DNA of 35,987 bases. Origin: a virus. The notes under the pieces are model-generated. The model saw only the letters and a list, made by a program, of their open reading frames with translations, did no database searches and was not told the DNA's origin. Position 1 is the first letter of the stretch. Every line of letters begins with the position of its first letter. Below, one piece after another: positions 16,855 to 24,414 of the stretch. The position numbers and the translations under genes are program-made. The stretch is from positions 1 to 35,987 of IMG/VR virus record IMGVR_UViG_3300035689_000045; one strand, given 5' to 3'.

Positions 16855-17139
16855 ATGAGCATAGAAGAAATACCAAGACGCAGGGGTATGGAGCGTGGAG
16901 TTAAGCTGACGATGAGCGAGTTGATTGCGGGCATTGCCCTAATGGTTACTTTGTTTTCGGCGCTTAATGGATGGGTTGTCCTCCCAGAACAGATGCGGTC
17001 TATCCAAGCCAATGATGCTAAACAGGATGCGCGGATTGAAATGATCAACAAGGAAAACCAAGAGAGGTCTGAGACCCTAGCCAGAATTGACGAGCGCACA
17101 AAAAGAATCGAAGATTACTTGAAGTCCAAGGGATTCTAG
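16855..17139 (+). CDS. Single-TM coiled-coil protein, lysis-cassette member
   Basis: This 94-residue protein has a short basic N-terminus, one membrane segment (about 22-43, LIAGIALMVTLFSALNGWVV) and a charged coiled-coil tail (about 48-91, ending RIDERTKRIEDYLKSKGF). This topology fits an inner-membrane spanin or an XhlA-like holin accessory protein. It opens the lysis cassette that ends with the endolysin at 18039. The start is CTATG without a Shine-Dalgarno site. No outer-membrane lipoprotein partner with a lipobox was seen nearby, so the spanin idea is only one option. Confidence 0.65.
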   Translation: MSIEEIPRRRGMERGVKLTMSELIAGIALMVTLFSALNGWVVLPEQMRSIQANDAKQDARIEMINKENQERSETLARIDERTKRIEDYLKSKGF

Positions 17140-17154
17140 TCTAGCTTTAAACAT

Positions 17155-17439
17155 ATGAAATCATTCTTTAGCTACCTCTTCGGGATTCCCGCCAAAATCT
17201 GGAGCTTTTATGCCCCTATCCTCCGTGAACTATTTGTGGATGCTGCGGCGTCCCTCTTGCCCCTTGCCTTGGACATTGTCCGCGAGTTGGCCGACTCCAG
17301 CAAAAGCGGAAGCCAAAAGCGCGAAGCAGCCGTCAAAAAGCTAACCAGTGCTGCTCTTCGTAATGGTATCGACGTTTCCGAGTCCCTAATCCGCTTCACG
17401 ATTGAATCGGCAGTTCAGCGGGTGAAGTTGGAGGAATAA
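17155..17439 (+). CDS. LLH-holin-like protein
   Basis: This 94-residue protein has a hydrophobic N-terminal half (FFSYLFGIPAKIWSFYAPIL, then DAAASLLPLALDIV) followed by a basic linker (SSKSGSQKREAAVKKL) and an amphipathic end with IRFTIESAVQRVKLEE. The layout of membrane segment, K/R-rich linker and a helix containing I-x3-IE-x-AV is that of LL-H type phage holins. It lies between the coiled-coil membrane protein and the two-TM protein. Holin function, timed pore formation in the inner membrane, is inferred. Which of the three small membrane proteins acts as the main holin is unclear. Confidence 0.6.
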   Translation: MKSFFSYLFGIPAKIWSFYAPILRELFVDAAASLLPLALDIVRELADSSKSGSQKREAAVKKLTSAALRNGIDVSESLIRFTIESAVQRVKLEE

Positions 17440-17443
17440 TCAA

Positions 17444-17803
17444 ATGAAAGATAAAATCCTAGCATTTTTAGTCTCCAAATCTGGAGGCGTCATCACCCCG
17501 ATTATCGCCGTGGCTGTGGCAGCGGTTGTTTCTAAGCTCGCCATGATTGATCCCAAGTTGGCTGAATCCGTAGACCAAACAACCCTCACAGGATTTGTTG
17601 TAGCCCTCTTGATCTCCATGGTTAATTACTTCACCAATGAAGTGAATGTTAGGGGCGTCAAGAAGATTCAAGCCTTGGTCAATACAGATGTGGATGGCGT
17701 GGCTGGGCCTGTAACCTACACTGAAGTCCGTAGGGCTATTGAGGTGCCTGCTGCCCGCAAACCAGCCCGCAAGCCCGCCTGTAGCCGAAAGAAACGTCTG
17801 TGA
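17444..17803 (+). CDS. Two-TM holin-like protein with peptidoglycan-binding-like tail
   Basis: This 119-residue protein has membrane segments at about 15-34 (GVITPIIAVAVAAVVSKLAM) and 48-64 (LTGFVVALLISMVNYF). After these, residues 71-100 read GVKKIQALVNTDVDGVAGPV followed by TYTEVRRAIEV. This matches the core of peptidoglycan-binding domain type 1 (IQ-x2-L..., DG-x2-GP-x-T-x3-V-x3-I) but looks shortened. The C-terminus is strongly basic (ARKPARKPACSRKKRL). A holin or anchor that also touches the cell wall would fit its place. The stop overlaps the next start as GTGA. Confidence 0.65.
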   Translation: MKDKILAFLVSKSGGVITPIIAVAVAAVVSKLAMIDPKLAESVDQTTLTGFVVALLISMVNYFTNEVNVRGVKKIQALVNTDVDGVAGPVTYTEVRRAIEVPAARKPARKPACSRKKRL

Positions 17804-17979
17804 AGCCCTTATCCCATGAAGTCCTCAAAGCAATACTCGTCCCCGTCCCTCCCAAAGAAGATCGCAGAAGTTTCCTTGTCCGTTTACTCGGTTCCCTCCG
17901 TTTCTGGGCCAAGGGTAAGCGGGGCCATGATGGAAAGACTTCCCTCACCATCGGAGTCAGAGGTGGAGCGGATTTCTAG
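17800..17979 (+). CDS. Small basic lysis-cassette protein
   Basis: A 59-codon frame starts with GTG at 17800, overlapping the previous stop (GTGA), the same coupling seen at 8019. The product is basic: KPLSHEVLKAILVPVPPKED, then RRSFLVRLLGSLRFWAKGKR, then HDGKTSLTIGVRGGADF. Codon choice matches neighbouring genes. A competing frame at 17816-18016 is Ser/Pro-rich and less convincing. The function is unknown; it may be a lysis accessory protein. Confidence 0.5.
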   Translation: MKPLSHEVLKAILVPVPPKEDRRSFLVRLLGSLRFWAKGKRGHDGKTSLTIGVRGGADF

Positions 17980-18021
17980 GAATTGGGATATCGGAAAAAG
18001 AGTTTGCAAGTGGTAAGGTTT

Positions 18022-18051
18022 ATGGGTGAAATCAACCCATGTGGAAGTTAA
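18022..18051 (+). promoter_or_regulatory. Start-codon hairpin and mini-frame before endolysin
   Basis: ATGGGT (18022-18027) can pair with ACCCAT (18035-18040), leaving a 7-base loop and hiding the first two bases of the endolysin ATG at 18039. The ATG at 18022 also opens a 9-codon frame (MGEINPCGS) that runs over the endolysin start and stops at 18051. Either could delay endolysin translation. Confidence 0.35.
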
Positions 18052-18695
18052 TCCTGAAACTACTTGGCATCGAATCAAAGAATGGCCCAGCGCCGTCCTT
18101 GCCGAGCTTGCCATCCGAATCCAAGACGAACTCAAATCCAGAGCCAGTCGCCAAAAAGCCCGAAATAAAAAACCCGCTAGAAAAACTGGCTGATATCGCC
18201 AAGTCCCAAGTAGGAGTAAAAGAAGTCGGGGGTAACAACAACGGCCCGCAAATTCGGAAGTATCAGGGGGCAACAACTTTAAAACCAGCATCTTGGCCAT
18301 GGTGCGCGGCCTTCACATCGTGGGCTACTCAAGAGTGGCTTAAGGACAGGGATAATGTTGAATGGCTGGGACTCAAGGTGATGACTCCAGAGCAATGGAG
18401 ACCGAAGACAGCAGCAGCGTTTGGGTATATCTCATGGGCCAAAGAAAGACCCGCTACTACGAAAGTATTTTCCAATAAGGCCAAGCCCCATGTTGGAGAC
18501 TTCGCCGTGTTTGACTTCTCCCATATCGGGATTGTGACCAAGGTTCTATCTGACGGAAAGTTCCAATGTGTGGAGGGTAATACCAATGGGCGCGGAACCC
18601 GCGACTCCGCCTCTGGAGACGGGGTGTGGCTTAAGACGCGGTCTGCGTCTTTGGTTCGCAACTTTGTCAGAATCAATCCATCAACAGTCAAATGA
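18039..18695 (+). CDS. Endolysin, CHAP/NlpC-P60-like amidase or peptidase
   Basis: This 218-residue protein has a short hydrophobic/amphipathic start (MWKLILKLLGI), a Pro/Ser-rich linker to about 45 and a catalytic domain to the end. The domain begins LADIAKSQVGVKEVGGNNNG. It carries the nucleophile in SWPWCAAFTSW (Cys89), the catalytic histidine in DFSHIGIVTKV (His162) and a third residue around E179/N181 (VEGNTN). This order is characteristic of CHAP-like peptidoglycan hydrolases of the TIGR02594 type. It closes a cassette of small membrane proteins. No cell-wall-binding domain is present; the PG-binding-like segment sits in the neighbouring membrane protein instead. The stop overlaps the next start (ATGA). 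Confidence 0.85.
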   Translation: MWKLILKLLGIESKNGPAPSLPSLPSESKTNSNPEPVAKKPEIKNPLEKLADIAKSQVGVKEVGGNNNGPQIRKYQGATTLKPASWPWCAAFTSWATQEWLKDRDNVEWLGLKVMTPEQWRPKTAAAFGYISWAKERPATTKVFSNKAKPHVGDFAVFDFSHIGIVTKVLSDGKFQCVEGNTNGRGTRDSASGDGVWLKTRSASLVRNFVRINPSTVK

Positions 18696-18835
18696 GCAAG
18701 GACAAGAAGAAGAAGGTCTACCGCAAGCCCGCTCCTAAGACCTGTTTCTACTGTGGGTCAGAAAAGATTGAACGCATCTCAATGGGCGGTGTCAATATCA
18801 TCCGATGCAAAAACTGCGGAGAAACCCAAGACTGA
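18692..18835 (+). CDS. Small zinc-ribbon protein
   Basis: A 47-residue protein starts with ATG overlapping the endolysin stop (ATGA). After a lysine-rich N-terminus (MSKDKKKKVYRKPAPK) it has two CxxC knuckles: CFYC at residues 18-21 and CKNC-type spacing at 39-42, separated by 17 residues. This four-cysteine layout is that of a zinc ribbon. Such small ribbons bind nucleic acid or serve as protein contacts. It ends four bases before the next ATG. The role is unknown. Confidence 0.7.
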   Translation: MSKDKKKKVYRKPAPKTCFYCGSEKIERISMGGVNIIRCKNCGETQD

Positions 18836-18839
18836 GCTT

Positions 18840-19103
18840 ATGGCCGTCCATGACGAAAGGCTCCAGAAGGTGTTGGACAAGCTATGCGCCGAGCTTATTG
18901 AATACTTTGATTCGGGGTTTGTGGTGGCTACTTTCCAAGACGGCGGGGAGACAAAGAACGCCTTCCTTAAATTCGGCAATGACTATGCCATCGAAGGTAT
19001 TGTCTCCAACATCCATGACATCCTTTATGGACAAGACGAAGATGAAGACGATGACGATGATTTGGATGACGGGGACTTGAAGAAAGTCCTTAAAGACAAA
19101 TAA
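18840..19103 (+). CDS. Small acidic hypothetical protein
   Basis: This 87-residue protein has a folded-looking first part (DERLQKVLDKLCAELIEYFD, then VVATFQDGGETKNAFLKFGN) and a poly-acidic tail (GQDEDEDDDDDLDDGDLKK). I chose the ATG at 18840 because the longer in-frame option overlaps the zinc-ribbon gene. No family is recognised. The Asp/Glu tail may act as a DNA mimic or protein-binding tail, but that is speculation. Confidence 0.6.
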   Translation: MAVHDERLQKVLDKLCAELIEYFDSGFVVATFQDGGETKNAFLKFGNDYAIEGIVSNIHDILYGQDEDEDDDDDLDDGDLKKVLKDK

Positions 19104-19108
19104 CTCTT

Positions 19109-19330
19109 ATGCCAAAATCCACACTTAGCTTCGACCTTCCAGAAGAACAGGTCGAATGCGATATGGCCCACAAGGCTGGGGATATGTATTCAATCTTGTT
19201 CGGAATGGAATCCCGTTTCCGATCCCACGTTAAACACGGGTCTGATCCCGAATGGCACACCGAGACCATAGAGTCTGTCCGTGAGTTTCTTTTGAACGAA
19301 ATGGCGGATCGTGGCGTCAACTTCAACTAA
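19109..19330 (+). CDS. Small conserved phage protein of unknown function
   Basis: This 73-residue protein starts MPKSTLSFDLPEEQVECDMA. The FDLPEE opening, a mid-protein aromatic/leucine segment with R-SR-x-H-K and a helical end (ESVREFLLNEMADRGVNFN) match a small protein seen in many phages of different hosts. As far as I know its function has not been shown. It lies between the acidic protein and the phosphoesterase with only 5-6 bp gaps, so it is in the same operon. Confidence 0.65.
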   Translation: MPKSTLSFDLPEEQVECDMAHKAGDMYSILFGMESRFRSHVKHGSDPEWHTETIESVREFLLNEMADRGVNFN

Positions 19331-19336
19331 CCTACT

Positions 19337-20131
19337 ATGAAAAAAATAGCAGTCCTATCGGACTTTCATTGCGGCCACAGGGTCGGATTAACCCCAACAG
19401 GCTGGTTGCCCGAAAAAGACGAGAATGGAGAAATTCCTCTCTGGGCTCAAATTAACAAAGCCCACTGGACATGGTATGCCCGCGAGATTGCGCGTAACGG
19501 CCCCTACGACATTATTTTCGTCAACGGGGATCTGGTGGATGGTAAGGGCAAGAAAAGCGGGGCTACGGAGCTTCTAGCCCCCGATATGGAGGATCAGGCG
19601 GATATGGCCGTAAAGATCATCCGTCAAATCCCGAAAACAAAGAACTGCAAGATAGCAATTTCAAGGGGCACTCCCTACCATGTGAGTTCCTCAGACGGAG
19701 AGGATTGGGAGAATGTTATCGCAGAACGAGTGGGAGCTACCATCTCCGACCAACTCTGGATTGAAGTCGAAGGAATCGTCTTCGATCTCAAACACCACCC
19801 AGCAGGAAGCGGGAGCCTCCCCCACACAAGGCACACGGGGGTAGCCAAAGACCGCCTCTGGAATGTATTGCTTACCGAAGAAGGAGAGCAGCACAAGGCC
19901 AACGTCTTGCTAAGAAGTCATGTTCATTACCACAACTTCTGCGGAGGAAGCGACTGGATCGCCATGACCACCCCAGCACTCCAAGGAGCAGGCAGCAAGT
20001 TCGGAGCCCGCCGATGTGTGGGCAAAGTAGACTTTGGATTCCTCACCTTCACCGTAGACAAAGGTTCATTCTCATGGAAACAACACATAGCAAAACTAGT
20101 AGAACAAAAAAGCCCGCTCCTAAAATTGTAA
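19337..20131 (+). CDS. Calcineurin-like metallophosphoesterase
   Basis: This 264-residue protein is a two-metal phosphoesterase by its motifs: DFH in LSDFHCGH (D9, H11), GDLVD in VNGDLVDG (G64-D65...D68), a histidine pair in DLKHH (H153/H154) and SHVHYH (H195, H197) in place of the usual GHxH. The usual GNHD motif is replaced by RGTPYH (110-115), so the Asn metal ligand/catalytic pair is altered. Phage members of this superfamily include nucleases and protein or nucleotide phosphatases; the substrate cannot be read here. It is encoded between lysis and sugar genes. Its 3' end overlaps the next gene by 58 bp. The start is CTATG. Confidence 0.8.
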   Translation: MKKIAVLSDFHCGHRVGLTPTGWLPEKDENGEIPLWAQINKAHWTWYAREIARNGPYDIIFVNGDLVDGKGKKSGATELLAPDMEDQADMAVKIIRQIPKTKNCKIAISRGTPYHVSSSDGEDWENVIAERVGATISDQLWIEVEGIVFDLKHHPAGSGSLPHTRHTGVAKDRLWNVLLTEEGEQHKANVLLRSHVHYHNFCGGSDWIAMTTPALQGAGSKFGARRCVGKVDFGFLTFTVDKGSFSWKQHIAKLVEQKSPLLKL

Positions 20132-20364
20132 TCCCATCATGGGATAAGGTTTGGGAGTCTGTTGGCAGGGACACTACATTCACCACCATTGAGGCGATGA
20201 ATGCCAATGGATGGAAGACAGTGGATCAAGTAATGAAAATTACTGGACTGTCCAATTCCCGAATTCGCAACATGATCAGCGAGGAGAAGTTTGATCGTGA
20301 AAAGAAAAGGGTCAAAGATGGAGGGACTATTAAAACAATGAACTTTGTCAGGCCAAAATGTTAG
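20074..20364 (+). CDS. HTH DNA-binding protein
   Basis: This 96-residue protein starts at METTHSKTSRTKKPAPK, inside the 3' end of the phosphoesterase gene. Residues about 45-68 form a helix-turn-helix (WKTVDQVMKITGLSNSRIRN), followed by a basic wing (EKFDREKKRVKDGG). Such a fold would suit a regulator of this operon or a terminase-small-subunit-like protein. The basic N-terminus may also bind nucleic acid. It overlaps the following cupin gene by 7 bp. An earlier in-frame ATG at 20014 exists but gives an unlikely N-terminus. Confidence 0.6.
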   Translation: METTHSKTSRTKKPAPKIVIPSWDKVWESVGRDTTFTTIEAMNANGWKTVDQVMKITGLSNSRIRNMISEEKFDREKKRVKDGGTIKTMNFVRPKC

Positions 20365-20786
20365 CACAAATCAAACAACTTAAAGTAAATATTGATGATC
20401 GTGGATGCTTGACTGAAATATTCAGGCTTACCGACGATCCCCATGGATTTGGGCAGGCATATATTACAACTTGCACACAAGGAGTAATTAAAGCTTGGCA
20501 TCGCCATCAAAAGCAAATAGATCGCTGGTATTGTGTAAATGGCGCGGCAAGGCTTGGTTTATATAACAGCGAATCTGGAATTAACCAAACCATAATTCTA
20601 TCATCTTCAGTTCCTATGCTTGTGACGATTCCTGCTGGAATTTGGCATGGATTTACTCCAGCTTGGGGTCACCGCGAAGCCGCCATGCTCAATATGCCGT
20701 CCACTCAATACGACATTGAGAACCCTGATGAAGACAGGGTTGGGCCTTATGAATTTGATTATAACTGGAACCCCGAATCACGATGA
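20358..20786 (+). CDS. RmlC-like sugar 3,5-epimerase (cupin)
   Basis: This 142-residue cupin has the signature of nucleotide-sugar epimerases related to dTDP-4-dehydrorhamnose 3,5-epimerase: DDRGCLTEIFR (13-23), GVIKAWHRHQKQIDRWY (42-58, with His48 and His50), VNGAARLGLYN, VTIPAGIWHGF (89-99, His97) and LNMPSTQYDIENPDEDRVGP (111-130). It is shorter than full RmlC (about 180 residues), as in the compact family with the KAWHxHxKQTD pattern. It probably makes or modifies a deoxysugar nucleotide, but the exact sugar is unknown. It overlaps the glycosyltransferase gene by ATGA, so the two probably work together. DNA is more AT-rich than the head genes, which suggests later acquisition. Confidence 0.75.
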   Translation: MLAQIKQLKVNIDDRGCLTEIFRLTDDPHGFGQAYITTCTQGVIKAWHRHQKQIDRWYCVNGAARLGLYNSESGINQTIILSSSVPMLVTIPAGIWHGFTPAWGHREAAMLNMPSTQYDIENPDEDRVGPYEFDYNWNPESR

Positions 20787-21817
20787 TTGCCATAGCCACT
20801 TACGCCACCAAAAAGTATTTTTATTGTTGGCAATCGGTATTACGCCATATTGCGGCAGCAGCATCTCACCATGAAGAGGCCCACTTTATTTTGGCTACAG
20901 ACAAAAGTAAAGAGGCCAAAAATGCCATTGAGTTGGCTCAAACAGAACTTCCAGACGGCTGGAAAATATCATCTATCAATGTTGATGTTGATGACTCTGA
21001 AGGAGAAAAATACAAAGAACAAAGCCAAATGTTAATTGCCCGCCTTCAGGGAGCGGCGTTTAGTTTGGCTAGGAAAATTCGGGCTACCTCGCTGTGGAGC
21101 GTGGAGAGCGATATGCTAGTTAGCGCCGAAAGCCTCCGAGTAGCAGAGTGGGTTCTTCAAATGCCGCAAGCCGATGGAAGCCCGTATTACGATATAGCAG
21201 CAGTCACCTATCCCAACGGAATGTTTTTGGGGGGATTTGGAAGTCCCCAATCGCAGATTAATGAGGATTTTACAATGGAGGAACGCAAAGTTCCAGAAAG
21301 GCTAAAGAGTGCAATTAAAGCATGTGAAGCCCGACTTAAAGAATGCAAAGATAAAAAAACAGCCGAAAAAGAAATGAAAAGGATGGGGCGGTTACGTGAA
21401 AAAATTAAAGCTTGCCCTCCAGACGGAAACATTTGGGAGGTTATTGCCAAACATGGATGGAGAAAACGGGGATGGATGGATTTTGCTTATCCTGCTATTG
21501 GAAGAGGATCTATTGTGCCAAGCGATTGGTGTGGGCTTGGATGCACCCTATTGAACCAGAAGGCCCTATCCTTGGCTACATTTGAGGGATATGACGGTAA
21601 GGGTACGCAGGATTTATTCTTATGCTGGAATCGGTGGCATCCAGCAAAACTCAGGATTGCATGTGTTCCGCATGTGGTATGCGACCACATTAAAAGAAAA
21701 CATGCAGATGCCCCAAAAGGCGATCCAGAAATTATTCATTACAGGGCTTACCACGAAACGCAAGATGAGCATTTGGGCCATCTTAGGGTCAACATGGTTC
21801 CTTGGAATAGTTTATAA
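20783..21817 (+). CDS. GT-A-like glycosyltransferase
   Basis: This 344-residue protein starts like a GT-A enzyme (MIAIATYATKKYFYCWQSV) and has an acidic metal-site candidate, WSVESDMLV (E108-S-D110). The C-terminal acceptor side reads WCGLGCTLLNQKALSL (249-264), GYDGKGTQDLFLCW (269-282, with D277) and VPHVVCDHIKR (295-305), a common pattern in GT-A transferases. An insertion at about 165-211 is a Lys/Glu-rich coiled coil with regular Cys residues, not usual for the fold. It is coupled to the epimerase gene (ATGA), so it may use the sugar nucleotide that enzyme makes. The target could be host O-antigen, a virion protein or DNA. It ends 4 bp from the convergent operon. Confidence 0.75.
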   Translation: MIAIATYATKKYFYCWQSVLRHIAAAASHHEEAHFILATDKSKEAKNAIELAQTELPDGWKISSINVDVDDSEGEKYKEQSQMLIARLQGAAFSLARKIRATSLWSVESDMLVSAESLRVAEWVLQMPQADGSPYYDIAAVTYPNGMFLGGFGSPQSQINEDFTMEERKVPERLKSAIKACEARLKECKDKKTAEKEMKRMGRLREKIKACPPDGNIWEVIAKHGWRKRGWMDFAYPAIGRGSIVPSDWCGLGCTLLNQKALSLATFEGYDGKGTQDLFLCWNRWHPAKLRIACVPHVVCDHIKRKHADAPKGDPEIIHYRAYHETQDEHLGHLRVNMVPWNSL

Positions 21818-21821
21818 AATA

Positions 21822-23630
21822 TCATGGGTTTACGCCGATATCAATAAATGTATTATAATTATCTTTGTAAAGAACTGGGCAATTTTCAATTTCAACAAGT
21901 TCATAATCAATATCCCTGTCTCCCCTGAAACCCTGAAGCCAAATAAATGGAGCATCAAAATAAATTGCTGTTGATTCATTTTGTTCTGGATTTATAGTAG
22001 TAAATCCGCCGCTTGTTGTAAAAAAGTTAAAATCTTGATCAAAATAAGCTCCACGCAAAAGTCTTTGATAAAATGTGGCGCTTTTTTCTGGTTTTCCGCC
22101 AAAAACATATTTAGCTCCAATTATTGCGTCTTCGTGTTTTGTTCCGTCGATTCCAGCTATTGCGCTTTCTGTTGTGCTTCCAGTTCGGTATGTAAACGAT
22201 GGCCCGCTTTGTGTCCATGTTTTGTTGCTTGATGTGTTGAGAGAAAAAATTCCACCATAGCCAAAAAAATAATCAAGCTGTCCAAGTCCTAAAATCGTTT
22301 CTTGAGTTCCTCTATTCACAGCAACAAAAAAACTTCCATCGTTAAATGTTGGGCCATCAAATGTAAAATTTTTTCCAAATTGTCCACTTAAAAATGCTCC
22401 AAATGGACTTGCTATGCTGCATAAAAGATAATTACTAAATGCAAATAATTCTCTAATTGTTGTTTGATACCTTATGCCCAAATACGGTTCGGTGTTTATG
22501 TAGGTTGTGTTTCCTGCTCCACCAGCTTGAACTTGATTATTTGTATCAATTGGAAAAGAGGCAAATGTTGTTGTAGAAGCAAAACTTTTTATCTTGTTTG
22601 CAAATCTTTGAATAAAGGGTATTGCTTTATATGTAAATACTGGATTTGGCGATACCTCTGTGAATGTTTCATATTCAGATTCAAACGCTGTAATTGGTTC
22701 TGTGTTACCTCTGTGCTGATATGTTCTATTAAAAATAAATGTATCCCGTAAAGTCGATATATATTTTACAAATCTAAAAAAACTTTGTTCGTTTTCTGGG
22801 CCAGTGTTTGGAAATTTATTTCCAAAATAATATGCAGTTAAGTCACTTTCATCAAATTCAAGGTCTTCATATTGTAAAGAACTTGATGACTCTTGCACGG
22901 AAAGACTTGATGTTGGTGTATCATCATATTGTGTAAACACGTTTCTTGTTTTTACATCAGCAGATCTTGTGTATTTTGTTGCTGTTGTTACATAATCGTC
23001 TATTTGCAATGCTTGACTATCCCAAGAGCTTGCGTACAAAAATGTAGTAAGCGCCAGCCAAACCCTGTTAGGATTTGTTGAAGTGTTTAATTCATAAATT
23101 GTATCATGTGTATTTCCAATAGTGGTTCCAGAGTTTGTTTCCCCTGTCACCGTTATTGTGATCGTGGTGTTTACTGGCTCAGTAAAATTTGCCTGTGTTG
23201 GAACATTAGAAGTTGTTGAAGTAAAATTTATGGTGTCAAATTTATTGGTTGATTTTGTTTTTGTTGTATAGACGGCTTGTAAAGACTGGGTTCTAACAGA
23301 ATATGAAACAAAGTTTGCTGTTCTCGTTCTTGTTGTTGAGGTGTAGCGAACTACCGTTTTTTGGTTCGTAAAAGAAGATGATCCAGAGGCGCTTCCGCTA
23401 TTTGTTGTTGTTATGGTGCTCCTGTTTGTTCCGACTCCAGATATTGCTGTTCCGCTCCATGAGGATGACCTTGATGTATTGTAAGAGTAGGTTGTTCCAG
23501 TAACGTTTCTGCTATCTGTCGTTCCTCCGCCGCCCCCTCCTTGGGTTGGTGATTGAAAGGTTGGAGTATACGAACTTGTGGCGACAAAATTCATTTCGCC
23601 GCGAATCGTAGCTGACCTCCAAATCATCAT
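21822..23630 (-). CDS. Large Ser/Thr-rich structural-type protein
   Basis: This 602-residue protein is the last gene of a three-gene minus-strand operon. Residues about 15-135 are dominated by Ser, Thr, Gly and Asn with a GGGGGG hinge. The middle is Tyr/Phe-rich and probably globular (for example SFFRFVKYISTLRDTFIFNR). The C-terminal 250 residues contain many aromatic beta-like segments (GPTFNDGSFFVAVNRG, GQLDYFFGYGGIFSLN, FDAPFIWLQGFRGDRD). No named domain is recognised. The composition fits a virion surface or host-interaction protein. It overlaps the gene above by ATGA. DNA is markedly AT-rich compared with the head genes. The gene ends 4 bp from the convergent glycosyltransferase gene. 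Confidence 0.7.
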   Translation of the reverse strand: MMIWRSATIRGEMNFVATSSYTPTFQSPTQGGGGGGTTDSRNVTGTTYSYNTSRSSSWSGTAISGVGTNRSTITTTNSGSASGSSSFTNQKTVVRYTSTTRTRTANFVSYSVRTQSLQAVYTTKTKSTNKFDTINFTSTTSNVPTQANFTEPVNTTITITVTGETNSGTTIGNTHDTIYELNTSTNPNRVWLALTTFLYASSWDSQALQIDDYVTTATKYTRSADVKTRNVFTQYDDTPTSSLSVQESSSSLQYEDLEFDESDLTAYYFGNKFPNTGPENEQSFFRFVKYISTLRDTFIFNRTYQHRGNTEPITAFESEYETFTEVSPNPVFTYKAIPFIQRFANKIKSFASTTTFASFPIDTNNQVQAGGAGNTTYINTEPYLGIRYQTTIRELFAFSNYLLCSIASPFGAFLSGQFGKNFTFDGPTFNDGSFFVAVNRGTQETILGLGQLDYFFGYGGIFSLNTSSNKTWTQSGPSFTYRTGSTTESAIAGIDGTKHEDAIIGAKYVFGGKPEKSATFYQRLLRGAYFDQDFNFFTTSGGFTTINPEQNESTAIYFDAPFIWLQGFRGDRDIDYELVEIENCPVLYKDNYNTFIDIGVNP

Positions 23631-24412
23631 TGTATTCTATACCATAAATTGTAAGCGGGCGTTCCAAACGAACCGCCAGTTCTTTCTGTGGCAAACACAT
23701 TTTGAACACGAACAGAAATATCTCTTCCTCCAGAAGTATTTATGTTAATACCGTTTTCAAATAGTCCAAAAACAAAATCTGCCTCATCTGGTGCGGAGTT
23801 TTCAGTTGTTTGCGAGTATTGAGGCAAAGATGTTGAAACATTTATTTCTGCTCCATTTATGAATTGGCCGTCTGTTTTTACGGTAACAATTCCATAGCAT
23901 AGTGTATCTTTGGATGCTGTAAATTCATCATCCCAATTTTCTGGAAGAATTCCAGAGATTGTCCCACCCCTAACCTTTAGCGTATAAGTGTCATTTTCTT
24001 TTTTCTTTACATAAATATCCCAAGGTTTTAAATCTAATTCGGTGGCTGTTGATGGTATTTCTGGCTTAAATTTTTGCAGCCCATTGAATGGTTCAATTGT
24101 TTCAAAATTAATGGGTGATCCAATTTGGATTGATCCATTTTCATCAATGTTTGTTTTTGTGTTTCTTGATGACTGTATCGCGCTATTTATTGTCTGATCG
24201 GCCAACCATCCACTAATCCTGCCAGAAGACTGAAACTTTTTTATTTCTCTAGCTATTTTTCGTCCAAGCGGCCCACCCTTTGCCATAGATTGCAACAGGG
24301 CTTCTTGCCCAGACTGTGTGGAAAGAATTGAAAACGCTAATCCCTTTTGTTCTCGCCTTTCCTTATTGCGAGCATCAACTTCGTTTGCTCTAATATTTGA
24401 ACTGAATTCCAT
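23627..24412 (-). CDS. Middle gene of minus-strand operon, structural-type hypothetical
   Basis: This 261-residue protein starts MEFSSNIRANEVDARNKERR. The first 80 residues are helical and charged (SILSTQSGQEALLQSMAKGG, LGRKIAREIKKF). The rest is beta-like: KPWDIYVKKKENDTYTLKVR, then GGTISGILPENWDDEF and VTVKTDGQFINGAEINVS. A W-x-I/V-x(n)-YT-L-K-V-GG-T-I-x-GILP pattern resembles small beta domains found in tail-tip and fibre proteins. I place the start at 24412; an upstream TTG at 24418 would overlap the previous gene. The two-base gap from the first gene and 4-bp overlap with the third show one transcription unit. Confidence 0.65.
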   Translation of the reverse strand: MEFSSNIRANEVDARNKERREQKGLAFSILSTQSGQEALLQSMAKGGPLGRKIAREIKKFQSSGRISGWLADQTINSAIQSSRNTKTNIDENGSIQIGSPINFETIEPFNGLQKFKPEIPSTATELDLKPWDIYVKKKENDTYTLKVRGGTISGILPENWDDEFTASKDTLCYGIVTVKTDGQFINGAEINVSTSLPQYSQTTENSAPDEADFVFGLFENGININTSGGRDISVRVQNVFATERTGGSFGTPAYNLWYRIQ

Positions 24413-24414
24413 AA

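Noticed and set aside
17816-18016. A 66-codon Ser/Pro-rich frame after the two-TM gene
   Set aside because: The GTG-start frame at 17800 is coupled to the previous gene by GTGA, has better codon use and covers most of the same DNA.
16855-18695. Complete spanin pair in the lysis cassette
   Set aside because: A candidate inner-membrane coiled-coil protein is present, but no lipobox-bearing outer-membrane partner was found.
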